Origin: Lomentospora prolificans | Taxonomy: Eukaryota > Ascomycota > Sordariomycetes > Microascales > Microascaceae | DNA length: 64,000 nt | Assembly (NCBI GenBank): GCA_029532625.1 | Contig: JARFXM010000009.1 | Location: 4,949,501-5,013,500, forward strand | Direction: 5' to 3' | Shown: positions 46,881 to 59,692 of the stretch, piece by piece | Layout of the letters: each line of letters opens with the position of its first letter | Position numbering within the stretch: the stretch's first letter is position 1 | Position numbers and translations under genes: made by a program | Notes under the pieces: model-generated | Database searches by the model: none | What the model was told of the DNA's origin: nothing | What the model saw: the letters and a program-made list of their open reading frames with translations, nothing else

Positions 46881-47906
46881 ATGGCCTTCGAGACCAAAGC
46901 CACCATCACCACCTTCGGAGGCACCCTCCTCAAGCTCTCCCACAACTCCTCCACCACCAACACTCCCATGGCCGTCAACCTCTTCATCCCCCCGCAAGCC
47001 TCCGCCTCCTCTCCCGCCCCCGTCCTCATCTATCTCTCCGGCCTGACCTGCTCGCCCGACAACTGCACCGAAAAGGGCTTCCTCCACGCCCACGCCTCCA
47101 AGCTCGGCCTCGCCCTCCTCTGGCCCGACACCTCTCCCCGCGGCCTCGACCTCCCCGGCGAGAACGACAGCTGGGACTTTGGTTCCGCCGCAAGCTTCTA
47201 CATCGACGCCAAGCGCGACCCCTGGACAAAGGGCTACAACATGGAGTCCTACGTCGTCAAGGAGCTCCAGGACCTCGTCTTCAACGAGTTCAAGCAGCTG
47301 GATCGCGCCCGCGTCTCCATCTCTGGCCACTCCATGGGCGGCCACGGCGCCTTGACGCTTTACCTCAAGAACCCTGGCATGTTCAAGAGCGTGAGCGCCT
47401 GGGCGCCCATCTCGAACCCGAGCCAGTGCCCCTGGGGCGAGAAGGCTTTCACTGGGTACCTTGGCGAGGATAGGGAGGAGTGGAAGAAGCACGATGCTAC
47501 CGAGCTTGTAAAGGGCTGGAAGGGTCCGTTGAACTGCCTTATTGACGTGGTACGTTGAAGCTCACGAAAGCCAGACTGTTTTGGTTTGCAATTTCTCGAC
47601 GGATCGTTTACTAACTTCTCAACTTAAAAAAAAACAGGGCACCGGCGACAACTTCTACAAGCAGAAGCAACTCTTGCCCGAGAACTTTGAAAAGGCCGTC
47701 AAGGATGCTGGCATCGAGGGTCTCGAGACCCGTTACCACGACGTAAAGCCCTCCCTGTCTTCTTGTTTTCCCCCGCTCTTCACCAGCAAACGCACCGTGG
47801 CTGACTCTCACGTTTTCTTCTTTAGGGCTACGACCACTCTTACTTCTTCATTTCTACCTTTGGCGAGGACCATGTCAAGCACGCCGCCAAGTTCCTCGGC
47901 CTTTAA
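46881..47906 (+). CDS. S-formylglutathione hydrolase (esterase D family)
   Basis: Three exons: 46881-47549, 47638-47742 and 47826-47906; 284 aa. The conserved alpha/beta-hydrolase core is intact: YLSGLTCSPDNCTEKG (oxyanion region), the nucleophile Ser151 in GHSMGGHGAL, KAFTGYLG, and the catalytic His in GYDHSYFFISTF, which requires intron 2 to be removed. The enzyme hydrolyses S-formylglutathione to formate and glutathione, the second step of formaldehyde detoxification after glutathione-dependent formaldehyde dehydrogenase. No targeting signal; cytosolic. The start ATG at 46881 is the first in frame, and the frame is open further upstream without an ATG. Confidence 0.95.
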
Positions 47907-48349
47907 AAGACTGGTCTGAAACGAAAGAAAAGAAAAGAAAAAAAAAAAAAAAAGGGAAATTCGTATGAGATCGGCAACGTGAGAATACTGGGAAAACTAG
48001 TCACCGTACATAGGAACTTGCTGGAAACATAAAAAAAGAATAATGGCAACAAGGCAAGGAAGGATAGTGCTATTAATGAATTCTTCGCAACAAACAACGC
48101 CGTCAGTCATGTCTGTCGTTTACGTGTAGAGAGATGATGGAGAGAAAGTCGAAAAACCAGGGCCCGTTTTTCCTCCTCACATTCCTCATTTCCACTTGCC
48201 ACCGTCCCTCTACACCGCGCCTATTTCCTGTCTAATCATCATCGTCTCTGAATTACTTCCTCTCATTTAGATGAGCTAGAACCAACAAGTATAAAAGAGC
48301 CTTTGAAGCAGAAATTCGGGTATTATGGTGTCTCGCGTCTGCTCATCTC
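47907..48349. other. Intergenic between convergent genes
   Basis: 3' regions of the hydrolase and AFI1 genes, with an A-rich run near 47938-47953. No gene seen. Confidence 0.4.
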
Positions 48350-51031
48350 TCAACTGACCCGCCTCCCCTCGGCATTCATCCCCTCCTTCTCTAGTTTCGA
48401 TCGTATCTCCGCCTCCATTTCCCTTCGTATCCGCTGGAACGCCAGCTTCTCAAACCGGCTGAGAGATTTCCACCAGTGCTGCCCTGCCTCATGCTCTGCG
48501 ATGCGCTCGAGAAGATCCGCCGTCCACACCCGCACCTCCTTATCCTTGTGGAAGAGGCCCAGCGCTACGTAAAAGAGGCCCGCATGCGATTCAGGTGCCA
48601 CGGAGAGGAGAAGGCAAATCTCATCGTACGAATGGACATGCTTGGCGAACGCGATATAGATATCTTTGCTCTGTGTGGGCGACAACCGTTGGTTTCGGAG
48701 TCGATCGTGCATGTGGTGAAGGTCAAGGCCCTTGAGGGGCCGAACTGTATAGAGCTGCGCAAGGTCCTACATGACTACTTGTTAGTCCCGTCATTCGGGG
48801 AGGGAGACTAGCTGGAAAGTGCCTCTTACCTGAATAAAGCTGTAATAACTCCTAGTGTTCCTCCACCCCTCTATACGTGTCACGTTACCGGCAAGCTCTC
48901 GCAGCTTTGCCGTTTCGTCGCTCCATACATACCCGTGACCGCTGGGAATTCCAGCCGCCGCGTTCTCAAGGTCGTCGCTACCAATGTAAAGAGCGCTCGC
49001 GCCGTACACCGTCTCCTCGAACGCGGCCGCGATGCGGGTAAACCTGGTCACCCAGTCCCGCCACTTGGCCCTGATGACGCGCTCGCCGTGTCTAGCGTTG
49101 ATGCTTTTGAGAACATCGTTCATGAAGACGGTATCATTGGTCAGGTCTGGTGTCGACGAGCTACCAGACGAATGCACGGAAACGAGCGGTGCGTAGGTAG
49201 GATTTTGCTGCTGGAAGTAGACCATTCCCTCGGTGGCGGTCGCGGGCTCGATTTTGGAACTGATCTTTATCCTGCCCGTCGACAAGTCGCACAAAACATC
49301 CCACCACTCTGGGTGTAGCTCAAATGTCGGATTCGTTACGCCCGCAATGAAGCCGGGCACGTTCAGCAAGTCATCAATCTTGGTAAGATCCGTATAGGGG
49401 AAGGCGTGTCTCGTGAAACCCCGGAGTACTCCGCCGGAAGCCAGGGCGCACGCCGCTAATACAGCCTCTGCGACTTCGCCCGACGGCATGTTATGACCCA
49501 AGAAAATGACTCGCTTCTGGGTAAGGAGGGCGTTGACGAGGACGATGATGGGGTGCGTATTCGCGCCATTGGTCGTTAGGTGAGCGTGGGGTGTGTATGA
49601 GATTGGTTGTTTCATGTGGGGAGTCGAAAAGGTCTGAATGAGTTTGATGAGGGAAAAGTCACCGACGCTCTCCGGCATGACTGCGACGGGCACCTTGATG
49701 GGTATCGGAATGCCCTTATACATGACTTTGCTCTCAAATTCGTGCGTGTCGCGCGGCACAGAGTACGCTGAATTGCCCTCGACATGGGCCTTTGTACCTG
49801 CTCGAGATATGCCTGGCGGTTTCGGGGGATCGCGGCTCGCATCAAAGGGCTGGTCGGATACGTTCTCTCCTCTATCCTCCGCGATGCGTAACTGGATCAT
49901 TTGTTCAAACTTTTCCACGAATAGATCCTTGTTATCGCTGGCTTGAAGTAGGTGTCTCTCCAGGAGACTGAGTTTCGGCATCAAAGAGAGGTCCATAGCA
50001 TTGACGGAATCGTAAAGCATTGCAAGAGTCTCCGGCACAGGCGCCTTGAAATACTCGTCGAGAGCGAGCAGTAGCAAAGGCTATATAACAAGAGGGACAG
50101 TTTAGTAGAGAACCTTGAAGAAGAAGAAGGGGAAAGCTAAGTAGACCACGAATTGCCGCAGGGAAAAAGGGAAGGGGGGGGGGAGAAGGGGATTAACCTT
50201 GTAGATATGCAAAAATGGGTGGCGCGTACAGATGGCCATCGCCTTGACTATAGCACCACGCTTTACAGTCTTATCCTGCTTTGTGTTTACAAGGTTGAGC
50301 ACATATACAAGTGGCGGTCCCTCGCCGCCTTCGGGCTCGCTATCGGTGGATTCATCGTCATCCCAATCGTCAGGGTCGTTAGTGTCGTCATCGCCGAGGT
50401 CCTCCTCGTCTTCCTCGTTGATTATACCCGCGCTCCTGTTCCGCTTCCGTTGGCGCCTCCTGCGTCTCTGCTCCTTCCGCTGGCGCTCCTCATCCTCCTC
50501 CTCTTGGCTCGTGTCTTTATGGAGGAAGAAGATTGTCCAGTCTTGGTTACGCACATGCGCTTGGTCGGGAAGCATCAATTCAGCCAACATGTGTTCGTCG
50601 CCGGTGATGGCGACGGGGTACTGATGCTCCATGACCGGGCCGCGGTCAATGTCGAAGGACGCGACGAGGATGTATTCGACATGGTTTTCAGTCGAGCCTC
50701 GCGGGTATTGGGAGCGTAGCTTTCTCGGTGGGAAGGCGTCGGGATTATAGCGTCGTGGGCCGGAACCGGATAACGACGAGTGCTGCGACGACACCCCGAT
50801 AGACGGGGTCTTTGATTGTGAGCTCGGGTTGGAGTTGCGGTCGACCTCCATAACGGGCGGTTGCGGCGACCGCGAAGGCCGGGAGGTATGGGACATCTGG
50901 GAAGGAGAGCGAGAGGCGGGGAAAGACGATAGAGAGGTTCTGCGGTTCGGCCACGGCCCATTCGCGTTCACATGGGGAGCATTTCGGGGCGCACTCTTCG
51001 AGATGGGGGGTACAATTTGGGTGGAGGCCAT
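48350..51031 (-). CDS. AFI1/MesA-type polarity protein (Afi1 N-terminal plus SPA domain)
   Basis: Three exons: 51031-50198, 50080-48830 and 48766-48350; 833 aa, all phase 0 joins. The first ~110 residues are Ser/Pro-rich. Then comes the Afi1-type docking segment ([32 protein letters not shown]) interrupted by a long basic-then-acidic linker. The middle and C-terminal parts ([29 protein letters not shown], [26 protein letters not shown]) fit the SPA/DENN-like domain. Yeast Afi1 links the Arf3 GTPase to polarity at the cell cortex, and MesA in Aspergillus helps localise the formin at hyphal tips; I infer a similar role. Convergent with the formylglutathione hydrolase. Confidence 0.9.
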
Positions 51032-53322
51032 TATAGGTTGCTAATAAAAGGCTCCCCAGTTTTGGGGAATTCTGATGGGGGGGCGGCGGGCGGAGACGGG
51101 TTCAGGCTGCAGGAGGGACGTGACAGCCAATGTGGCATAGAACGGCAGTGCGAAATATCAGGTCCCGTGTTCAAATTGCTTCTGCCGTGTCGCGACAATC
51201 CGGATCGGGGCACAGAGGCGAGCACCCAGCGATTCCCATGTGCATGGGATAGGGCAAAAGAGCGGTCCTCCTGCGGAAAAGGGCTTGGTGGAGTCGGGAT
51301 CGGCTATGGATCGCCAACCGAAGACGAGAGGCTAAAAAATGATGGTGGAGTGAAATACGACAGACCAACTCCTCCGGACAAACAGTTTCGAGGTGTGAAG
51401 CCGAAGCCAAGACGGCCAGGATACAGGGAGCGAGACGGAGGTCGGGGGATGAGAGCAATCGTCCGACTGGGCTAGGGGGAAGGAAGCACGGATGCAGGGG
51501 CCAACGGCTGGCACTGGCATCGACACCGACTCTATGAAAGGCGCAGGTTGCGGGCACTTGCTGGTCTCGCGAAGGTGAAATCTCGGAGGGAGAATGAGCC
51601 CGGAATGTCGAGGACACCACGCCCAGAAGGGGAAGCCAGCGATCACTGGCGTGGAAAGAAGCAAGGAGTTCGAGAACCCTCGCTATCCCGAGACATGATC
51701 TGCCAGAGACAACATACCACCGGCTTGTACTTGTATCAATTGATGTCGAAAGAATTGTTAATAGTTTAATATTACATTGTACCCAAGGTTCTCAGGTTCT
51801 CTACGAAGGTACAGAGGGGCCAAATGACCGCAAGTGGGCAGCACCCACGCTGGAGGCGTCCCTGAACAGGGTTTCGGTGAGTTGTCTAGTGGAGAGCGAT
51901 CGCGAGTGGCGCTGGGTTCCCACGCGATTCGGTGCTGGGATTGGCTAGCTCAGAACCCTTTCAGCGAAGAATGGGCACCGTTAGATCTCCATAGTTTGTT
52001 TCTAGCCCTGGGCCTTGACTGACCCTAGTCTGACCATTGGTTCGACTTGTTCCTTTTTGGCGCTCCTCTATTATTTTGGGTTTCGGGCGTGGAAGTTGCA
52101 CGGTGGCTCATTCCGTGCGGCCGCCAGTCAGACACCATCAATAAACGAGAGTGTGTTCCCTGAAATAGCGTAGGGTTGAAAGAAACCAAAGGGTATCTAT
52201 CATCTGCTACGCCGCCCCTAACCCCCCTCCCTTACTACGCGAGTTCGACTCTCAACAGTTGAGTCCTTGCGGAGGAATAACATCTAGCTCGGTCGTATGA
52301 CTACGAGGGAAAGTCTTTAACCCTGGATTACCAGCATCAGAATAATGCGAAGGGTACAAACAAGGCACGTTTTTGCCCACAATGCGCACAAGCGCCCCTT
52401 TGAAGGCGTGTGGAGGGGTGGGTGGGCGTGTAGCACCGCAACCTAGCCCTGATCTGTGGTCCCCAATGACTGGGGCGGGCGGGGCGCCTTGGTGCTCAAG
52501 AGCTGGAGAGCCTGGAGAGCCAGCCAGCTGGAGACGGCCGGGATACAGCAATATATTATTAGTATGGATATGGCCAGCCTCTGCACCTAAAATCACGACG
52601 AATTCTCATAGTCTACGAAGTAGTAGCCCACGAGTTATTGTTATCTTCGTCATAAATAAGCTGGAGTGGGGGTTGGAAGGAAGTCCAGTCTAAAGTCACG
52701 GCTTTGGGTAGTTTTAGGTTATTGTTTCGAGTTTCGATGTCTCGGTTTGGCTTTGTTCTGGGATTCATTTCGAAACCCTGGAGCTCGGCCCAGGCTGACT
52801 CCGTGCATGTCGTTCATTGACGGTTGTTTCGGGGGTTGTGGCTTGCGCGCCGATCCACGCCACAATTCCTCGGCAGGACTCTTATGTCATCATTTACATC
52901 CAATTGTGGGGCTCGAATAGAATGGGTTGGCTGTACCGTCATTTCTCCCTACGCGCCGCGTTAGCGGCACACGCTGACCGCCCCGTTGTCTGGGACACTA
53001 CACCGATTGTTTACTTTGGTGGCGGGGGGGCAGCCTACAAAGTAATACATGGCCCTCAATCTCAACCGCCAAAAAGGGAGACAAACGTCCACTTTTCCGA
53101 TCTGAATTCACCAGCTATTGCTAAGCTCAAGCGCTAGAGCTCCTTAAACGTAATAAATCTGAAAGCGATATCTTCCTTCGCCATCTTTTTGCTTCATCCA
53201 GACCAGACCCGTAAAACTGTCAAGCGCAGTCCCGCACTGGTGGTGCACCTCCCCCAATAATCCTGAAAAGCACCTTCTACTCGACGGTATTGTGGCTCCT
53301 CGAAAGCGGAATCTCCTGCAGG
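51032..53322. other. 2.3 kb intergenic, divergent promoter region
   Basis: Between the starts of AFI1 (-) and the myosin light chain (+). Frames up to ~167 codons without recognisable content. CCAGC/CCAGCTGG motifs near 52511-52530. Confidence 0.4.
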
Positions 53323-54318
53323 ATGGTGAGTACTCTGGCCTCAAACGGAGATCTCCACCTTCCCCTTAACGCTTTGGCCATTTGGAGAACTGATTAAGGC
53401 TATCTCCTAGGCGATGCCTTCCAGCTACAAGCCCTCACCGCTCGGCTATGGCTCCCCTCGCAGCTCTCCTTTCCGCCGCCCGGAATCCCCAGTTTCGCCC
53501 TCTCCCCTCAGACAAGGCAACAGCACCCCTCTAGTCTCGCCTCTGAAGCTCGGTAAGAGTGGTAGCTTCTCCAGACCAAGCAACGAAAGCACACCCACGG
53601 TTACCAACACCACTCCTCCGAGTTGGAATACCCGAACGAGGCAAGACGATACGCCAAGGTCGACGTATCCCTCATCACCCACCCGACAAGCACCTCTATC
53701 GAACACAATGGCCTCCCGTGGGGACGCCCTGTCGCAGTTGCAGCCATCCCAGATCCGCACGCTGAGGGAGGGCTTTCAAATCCTAGATCGAGACAGCGAC
53801 GGCATCGTCAATAGGGAAGATGTTGCTGACATGTTGAACCAGCTTGGTACGTGCGCCCCACGCTCCCATGCGCTACGTATTTGTTTACAGGAAAAACTAA
53901 CAGAGGGATAGGGCTTCCTTCTAGTCCATCGGACGTCGCTCAGTTTTTCCCTCCCTCGGCACCACAAACCATGACAATGCCGCTATTTCTCAACTCTCTA
54001 GCCACTACACTTGCGTCTCTGTCTCCGAGTGCAGAGCTCCTCTCCGCGTTCTCCGCATTCGACGTTGATGATAGCGGCCAGATTGATCTTGCGGAATTGC
54101 GCGACGCCATTTTGAATACGGCGCCCGAGCCCGGAGAGCGCCCGCTAACCGAAGAAGAGGTCAACATGGTCCTCGGTGGGTTCACTGGCCGCAGGGCGTT
54201 CAGTCGAAACATAAATCCCGCCCGTGGCGGGAGAAATGAGGTGTTCAAGTACCAAGATTTCGTCAACTCAATAACGGGATCCAATGGCGGTTCAGAAGCG
54301 GAGGAAGCAAAGGATTGA
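53323..54318 (+). CDS. Myosin II regulatory light chain (EF-hand, Rlc1/Cdc4 relatives)
   Basis: Main exons 53414-53846 and 53912-54318 give 279 aa from the ATG at 53414. An ATG at 53323-53325 followed at once by GTGAGT, with CTAG at 53408-53410, would splice in frame to GCG-ATG and add Met-Ala; I extend the feature to include it. The N-terminal ~95 residues are Ser/Pro-rich with likely phosphorylation sites. The EF-hand core follows: a canonical-looking loop in LDRDSDGIVNREDV, and a second EF-hand DVDDSGQIDLAEL. The long disordered head and two-EF pattern fit the regulatory light chain of type II myosin, which acts in the contractile ring at septation. The intron splits Gly at LNQLG. Confidence 0.85.
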
Positions 54319-54689
54319 GCTGCTTTTTGGGACAAACGTAATGTAATCCTCCACGGCATACCTTCGTACAGTATGGACTATTGTAAGCAGCTGTAGCGAC
54401 CGTCTGGATCTTGAGGTTGCGGGCGGTTCGGAAAGAAAGGTGGTTGGGTGCTGCATCTGCAGGCATCTGCGAGCTGCATTGATAGCTACGTCAAGTATAC
54501 CACCGCATTCAGTGACGAGGCAACTGTGGTTGCCAACTGGGCAATGGGAACTGGAGTTTTTCTGTTTTTGGGCAACACTTTGCAAGTTTAGCAACCTAAC
54601 TTAGTGAATCGCAATTGAATATTAGGAGGTTGGCCTCGTTTATGCAGCACGTCATGTGTGATAGTTCGTCGTCCGACAGGGTGCACTGC
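54319..54689. other. Short intergenic between convergent genes
   Basis: 3' regions of the myosin light chain and dihydrofolate reductase genes; no gene seen. Confidence 0.4.
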
Positions 54690-55464
54690 CTACTCTACTC
54701 TCTCCCACATTTGGAACTCGTACTGCGTCCCATTCTCTTCTTGGATACCTGCCGGCACTTCTTCACCCACCCATGCATCAAAGTCGGGCTTTGATTTATG
54801 GACCCATCCAGGCGCGCAGTCATCTCCGTCCGCCACCTTCAGGGGAAAGAACGTGTCACAGTCAAACTCGGATAATATCCGAGTGATGAGCAGCCTCTTT
54901 GTTTGGGGCAGTCTCAGTGCGGCATCGTATATCTGCCCGCCACCAATGACAAAGGCCTTGGCCACCTTCTGGCCTGATTTCGACTCCAGATACTCCAAAG
55001 CTTGTTCCAAGGATGCAGCCCTCACAAGATCACCATCGGCATCTACTGTGGACTGCGCTGGGGTGGGGAAAGATCGACTGATGACGATGTTCAACCGACC
55101 CTTCAGGGGTCGAAACTTGGTGGGGATGCTCTCCCAGGTCTTGCGACCCATAATGACGGCATTACGAGCTTCAGGGGGGACCTGCCTTGTTGGTTAACAA
55201 CGCCATTCCTTTTCTAAATTGTTATCGGTCTCATGAAATGCCTTGGTTATTTGGCTGATCAATGAGAAAAGCGCGAGAAAGAAAGACGGAACTAAAAGAG
55301 CAGATGGAGGAGGAGTGATCGACTTGATTTGGTAGCCTTTTGGTAACACGGGCGAAGTAGGCCATTTCCTTTTTCAGCCCTGTCCACGGGAGCGATCCCT
55401 TTGCGCCTATGCCCATTGTGCGGGTGGCCGCGACAACCAACGTCAGCTCGACTGGTGGCGACAT
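54690..55464 (-). CDS. Dihydrofolate reductase
   Basis: Two exons, 55464-55324 and 55181-54690; 210 aa. Motifs are complete: LTLVVAATRTMGIGAKGSLPW near the N-terminus (substrate/NADPH loop with the LPW), EMAYFARVT, then after the intron NAVIMGRKTWESIPTKFRPLKGRLNIVISR, FVIGGGQIYDAAL and the C-terminal FQMWERVE. The enzyme reduces dihydrofolate to tetrahydrofolate with NADPH, feeding thymidylate and purine synthesis. The 142-bp intron uses a weak donor (GTCGAT), but the phase 0 join restores the expected RVTKRLPNQ-VPPEARNAVIMG sequence. It is divergent from the DnaJ gene 1.7 kb away. Confidence 0.93.
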
Positions 55465-57177
55465 GGCTGATTCCCCGAGTCGTAGAGCGGGATCCAGGGA
55501 TTCGGGAGGGTGCGGTTTGTCTGCAATTCCGGTGTGGGCTCTGGCTACGGATACGAGTGGGTTTGCTACTGGATATAAGAAAATAAATTCCCGAATCGCG
55601 TGAAGTGGCTCGTACCGACTGCAAAATGCAGACGGTCGTCATGGGTGGAAAGTTTTGTAGAGAGACAGACGCACGTGTGTTTGACAGCACGAACACGAGC
55701 ACAACATTGATGGACCCAGAGACGGACAATCCAGTGGGAGTAAGACCTTGTCTGTCAGCGTCGGATGTCACTTGATAATAATAACCCGTCAACAATGTTC
55801 GGCGCGGTAGAGGCAGCTGCACCCCGCCGCACTGGGACGACGAATTAGGCGCTAATTATAGTGGGCTGGATGGAGCGCTAGTACCGCAGCCTGGGGGCTA
55901 AATTGCCAGCCTTTAGGTGCTGGTCCCAACCAAGGCAACCTAAGCTCCCACCCCCGTCAGCCTCCGTCTTGATGCCCCACCGAAGCTTCGAGAATCGCGG
56001 GCTCGACCAGCGGCAAAAAGCATGTTTGGTGCAAGACCTCGTTATAGGGAATTCTTGCTTAAGTGCCAGGTTTGGTGGTCTTCGTACCCTCTCACGGCGG
56101 ACCGGTCCGCACAAGGAGATGTCTTTAATTTACAGTGGCTTCTAGACCCTTAAACTCTGCCGACCGGCTGGTACACCTGGTAACAGCGGATTTGCGTCAG
56201 AGGAATAAAATTTCCTATGTCGCACCTTGCAATCATACTCACACCAGAAGGAGCTCGGCGCCTAGCTGTTAGACGAAGCTCTCGCTGGCTTTCCTGCTTC
56301 AGGTCTGGAAGAGCAGCCGATGCAGGGTCTGGCCTAGACCTTCAAATCTTTGGCCGCTTCCTAACAAGATGGAGCCGATGGCGTCCAGTGAACACTCTGG
56401 ATTTGCTTCTGGCAAGGTCACAGGAGCCCAGATGATGATAAACAGAATCCCCTTCACCCCCTATTCTATTGGTCCCGTATTGACTCCCGGCTCAGTTGCT
56501 GGGCACCGTTGGACGGCTTCAAGATTGGATGTGGGGGGTGGCGGCAGGTTGAGGCTACTCCCGGCCACTGCAAATTTCATATTGGTCCAAAAGTAGATGC
56601 TACCCTGTCTCATCACCAAATCACCAGAAGCCGCCTGGCTGACCTGGCAAAAATTTGTCCTCCCCAGCCAGCAGCTTTTTGCCCGCAGTATTACCCTGCT
56701 CTTTCCTCCGCCCGCTTCTCCCAGTTTTATTTTATTTTATTTTTTTATGACGAGGCTCCTTGCTCTCCTTCTTCATAATAGCTCTCTTTTTCACAAAGCA
56801 ATTTTGTGCTGAGGAGCTGGTCCTGAATCCGAGTTCCACCATCTTCGCCCATCTTCTTCTTCTTCACTTCGCAAACTTGTCGTTTCAGTAGAACTTGTGA
56901 GAGAGAAAAAAGGTTTGTGCCTGTTCTCTCCTCTGGTAGCATCTGTCTCACACTAACAAGTCTGATCAATGGCAGTAACCCTTTTAATAGCTTCTTTCTT
57001 TTTAACCTTTGGCCCATCGACATACACGGCATAACCTTGCAAACGAGACATCCTCACACGCTGCACCCGTCCCACCATTAGAACACCCCCTCCCCCGATA
57101 AGGGCACTTTGACTCGGCCCCGACCTCTTAGGGGAAAAAAATATTCTAGAGAGCCCGGCCGCTGTCTTGATCTGGGA
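55465..57177. other. 1.7 kb intergenic, divergent promoter region
   Basis: Between the starts of dihydrofolate reductase (-) and the DnaJ gene (+). No supportable coding frame. CT-rich leader before the DnaJ start. Confidence 0.4.
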
Positions 57178-59692
57178 ATGAAGTCCTTCTTCAAGAAACC
57201 GTCCAAACACCAACACCCCAACGAAGACGACGCCCATTACTCGTCCGACGTCTCTTCGCCGACCAAGTCCCCCACCAAAAGTAGTGCGCGGCTACCCAGT
57301 AAAAATTCATCTGCACAGCCGTCTCCGACAAGAAAGGAGTCCAAGTCTCGGTCATCTCGCACTTTTGTGCGTCAATCCACCGACCCGGGTTATTCCTCGT
57401 CGGCGCGCCGCAAGAAATCCGAGCTCAATACCCATCCATTAAATCTCCCAGAAGAGGAGAGGAAACGCCTCTCCGCCCTATCAAATATGAGCGAACCGAG
57501 CGCCATGGATATCGACGAGCCCTCCACTGCTGCTCCCTCCTCCCCTCCTCACCAGTCCCCGCCTCAGCCACAGCCACAGACTGCCTTTTCAGTCCCCGTC
57601 ACTAATGGCACCAAAGATGTCAACGGGGACAACTCGACTCCTCCCGCCCCCCCTCCGCACCGGTCTAACCCCTCGAGCCCAGTACCAACTCCGGCCGAGG
57701 AAGCCGAGGCCTACAAGGCTGCTGGTAACAAGTATTTCAAGGAAAAGAGTTATGTCGACGCCATTAGGCAGTATGACAAGGGTAAGTTCATCATTGTCTC
57801 CGTGCACCGACCTGCCATCCGGCGAGGCATTTTCGACTTGGAATCCTAACTGCTCTTCTTTCAATAGCCGTTGACCTTGTACCAAACTCCCCCACCTACC
57901 TCAGCAACAGGGCTGCGGCTTACATGTCTAATGGGCAATATGATGCCGCCCTCAAAGACTGTAGCCGTGCGGCTGACCTGGACCCTCAGAATGCCAAGAT
58001 CCTAATGCGCCTAGCTCGTATCTTTGTATCACTGGGCCTTCCGGAGGATGCTCTTGTTACTTTCAACCGAATTCACCCAGCCCCTGCCTCGAAGGACGTC
58101 GCTCCGGCCAAGGAGATGCTCCACCATGTGCGAGCCGCTCAAGAGGCCCTTCGTGGCGAATCTAAGGGATCCATGGTGTTGCACGCTCTCAACCAGGCCG
58201 AGCGTCTACTGGGCCCCGGCGCATCCAAACCCCGCAAATGGCAGCTGATGCGAGGAGAGGCGTATATGAAGATGGGCGATGCAACTTCGCTCGCCGAGGC
58301 TCAGAATATTGCTATGTCCCTGTTACGGTTTAACAGCCAGGATCCAGAGGCGCTCGTTCTTCGTGGGCGTATCCTTTACACGTCCGGTGAGAACGACAAG
58401 GCTATCAGTTACTTCCGGAAAGCGCTCACTTGCGACCCCGAATTCAGGGATGCCATTAAATACCTCCGTATCGTGCAGAAGCTTGACCGCATGAAGGAAG
58501 AGGGAAACAAGGAGTATAAAGCCGCACGCTGGCAGGAGGCTATCCGTCTTTACACTGATGCCCTAGCAATCGACCCAACGAACAAGGGCACCAATTCCAA
58601 GCTCCTCCAGAACAGGGCCATGTGTCGAATCAAGTTAAAGGAATACGACGCGGCCATTGCCGATTGCGAGGCTGCTATCAAGCTTGATCAGAGATACGTT
58701 AAGGCACACAAGACCCTCGCGAACGCGCTCGGTCTCGCTGGGCGATGGGAGGAATCCGTTCGGGAATGGAAGGCGGTCCACGATCTTGAGCCTGAGGACA
58801 GGTCCGTTCTTAAGGAGATCCGCAACGCTGAGATCGAGCTCAAGAAGAGCCAGCGCAAGGACTACTATAAGATTCTTGGCGTTGAGAAGGACGCGGACGA
58901 CAACGCTATCAAGAAGGCCTACAGGAAACTCGCCATCGTTCACCATCCAGACAAGAACCAGGGAAACAAAGAAGCCGAAGAGAGGTTCAAGGACATCTCC
59001 GAAGCTTACGACACCCTAAGCAACCCTCAGTAAGTGATCATTTACCCTTTCCATGCACCATAGCTAACAGATTACCTCCACTTCCAGAAAGCGTGCTCAG
59101 TACGATAACGGCGATGACCTCGTTGACATGTCCGATATGTTCGGTGGCGGTGGCGGCATGGGTAACATCGACCCCGAAATCCTATTCAGCATGATGGGCG
59201 GAGCCGGTGGTGGTGGTTTCGGAGGCGGCATGGGTGGTCACGGCTTTGGTGGCGGCTTCCCTCGGCAAGGTGGTCCCCATGGCTTCCACTCCTTTGGCGG
59301 AGAGGGTGCTGGGCGACAGCGAGGCGGATTCCCCCCCCGGCGGTTTCCACTTTACGTGACTCTCAGACTCGGAAAATGAAGAAGACGAGTCGGAGTACGA
59401 GGATGGACAGAATGAAGGTGAGGACGAGGGCGAGAGCGACGAAGAGAAAAATCCACATGCAGGCCGACAACCGCCAAGGGATTATCAGTCTATGAGGAGC
59501 AAAGTGGAAGAACACATTCGAACTCGGCAGGACGAGAGAGATTCTCTAGTTGACAACCTCCGGTCTATCGGCATGTGGCTCGTGGCTGCCTTCGTCCTTC
59601 TCCCGCCTCACCTCGCCGTCCTGGTAGCATTGGCTGGTGCGACTCTGTATATCTGCATCCAAGGCCCCAATAGCCTTGGCATTAGACGATGA
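57178..59692 (+). CDS. TPR/J-domain co-chaperone (DNAJC7/TPR2 type), 3' end uncertain
   Basis: Exons 57178-57781, 57868-59029 and 59088 onward. Ser/Pro-rich N-terminus (~175 residues), then TPR repeats ([68 protein letters not shown]), then a J domain (about 532-600) with HPD at 561-563, and a Gly/Phe-rich tail. DNAJC7 proteins bind Hsp70 and Hsp90 and pass clients between them. Two 3' models exist. Unspliced, the frame ends at 59379 (685 aa). With an intron 59306-59366 (GTGCTG donor, CTCAG acceptor) it continues to 59692 (769 aa) with a strongly acidic segment and a hydrophobic hairpin (about 731-759). A C8 run at 59331-59338 also sits exactly where one base less would end the protein at GGFHFT. 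Confidence 0.85.
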
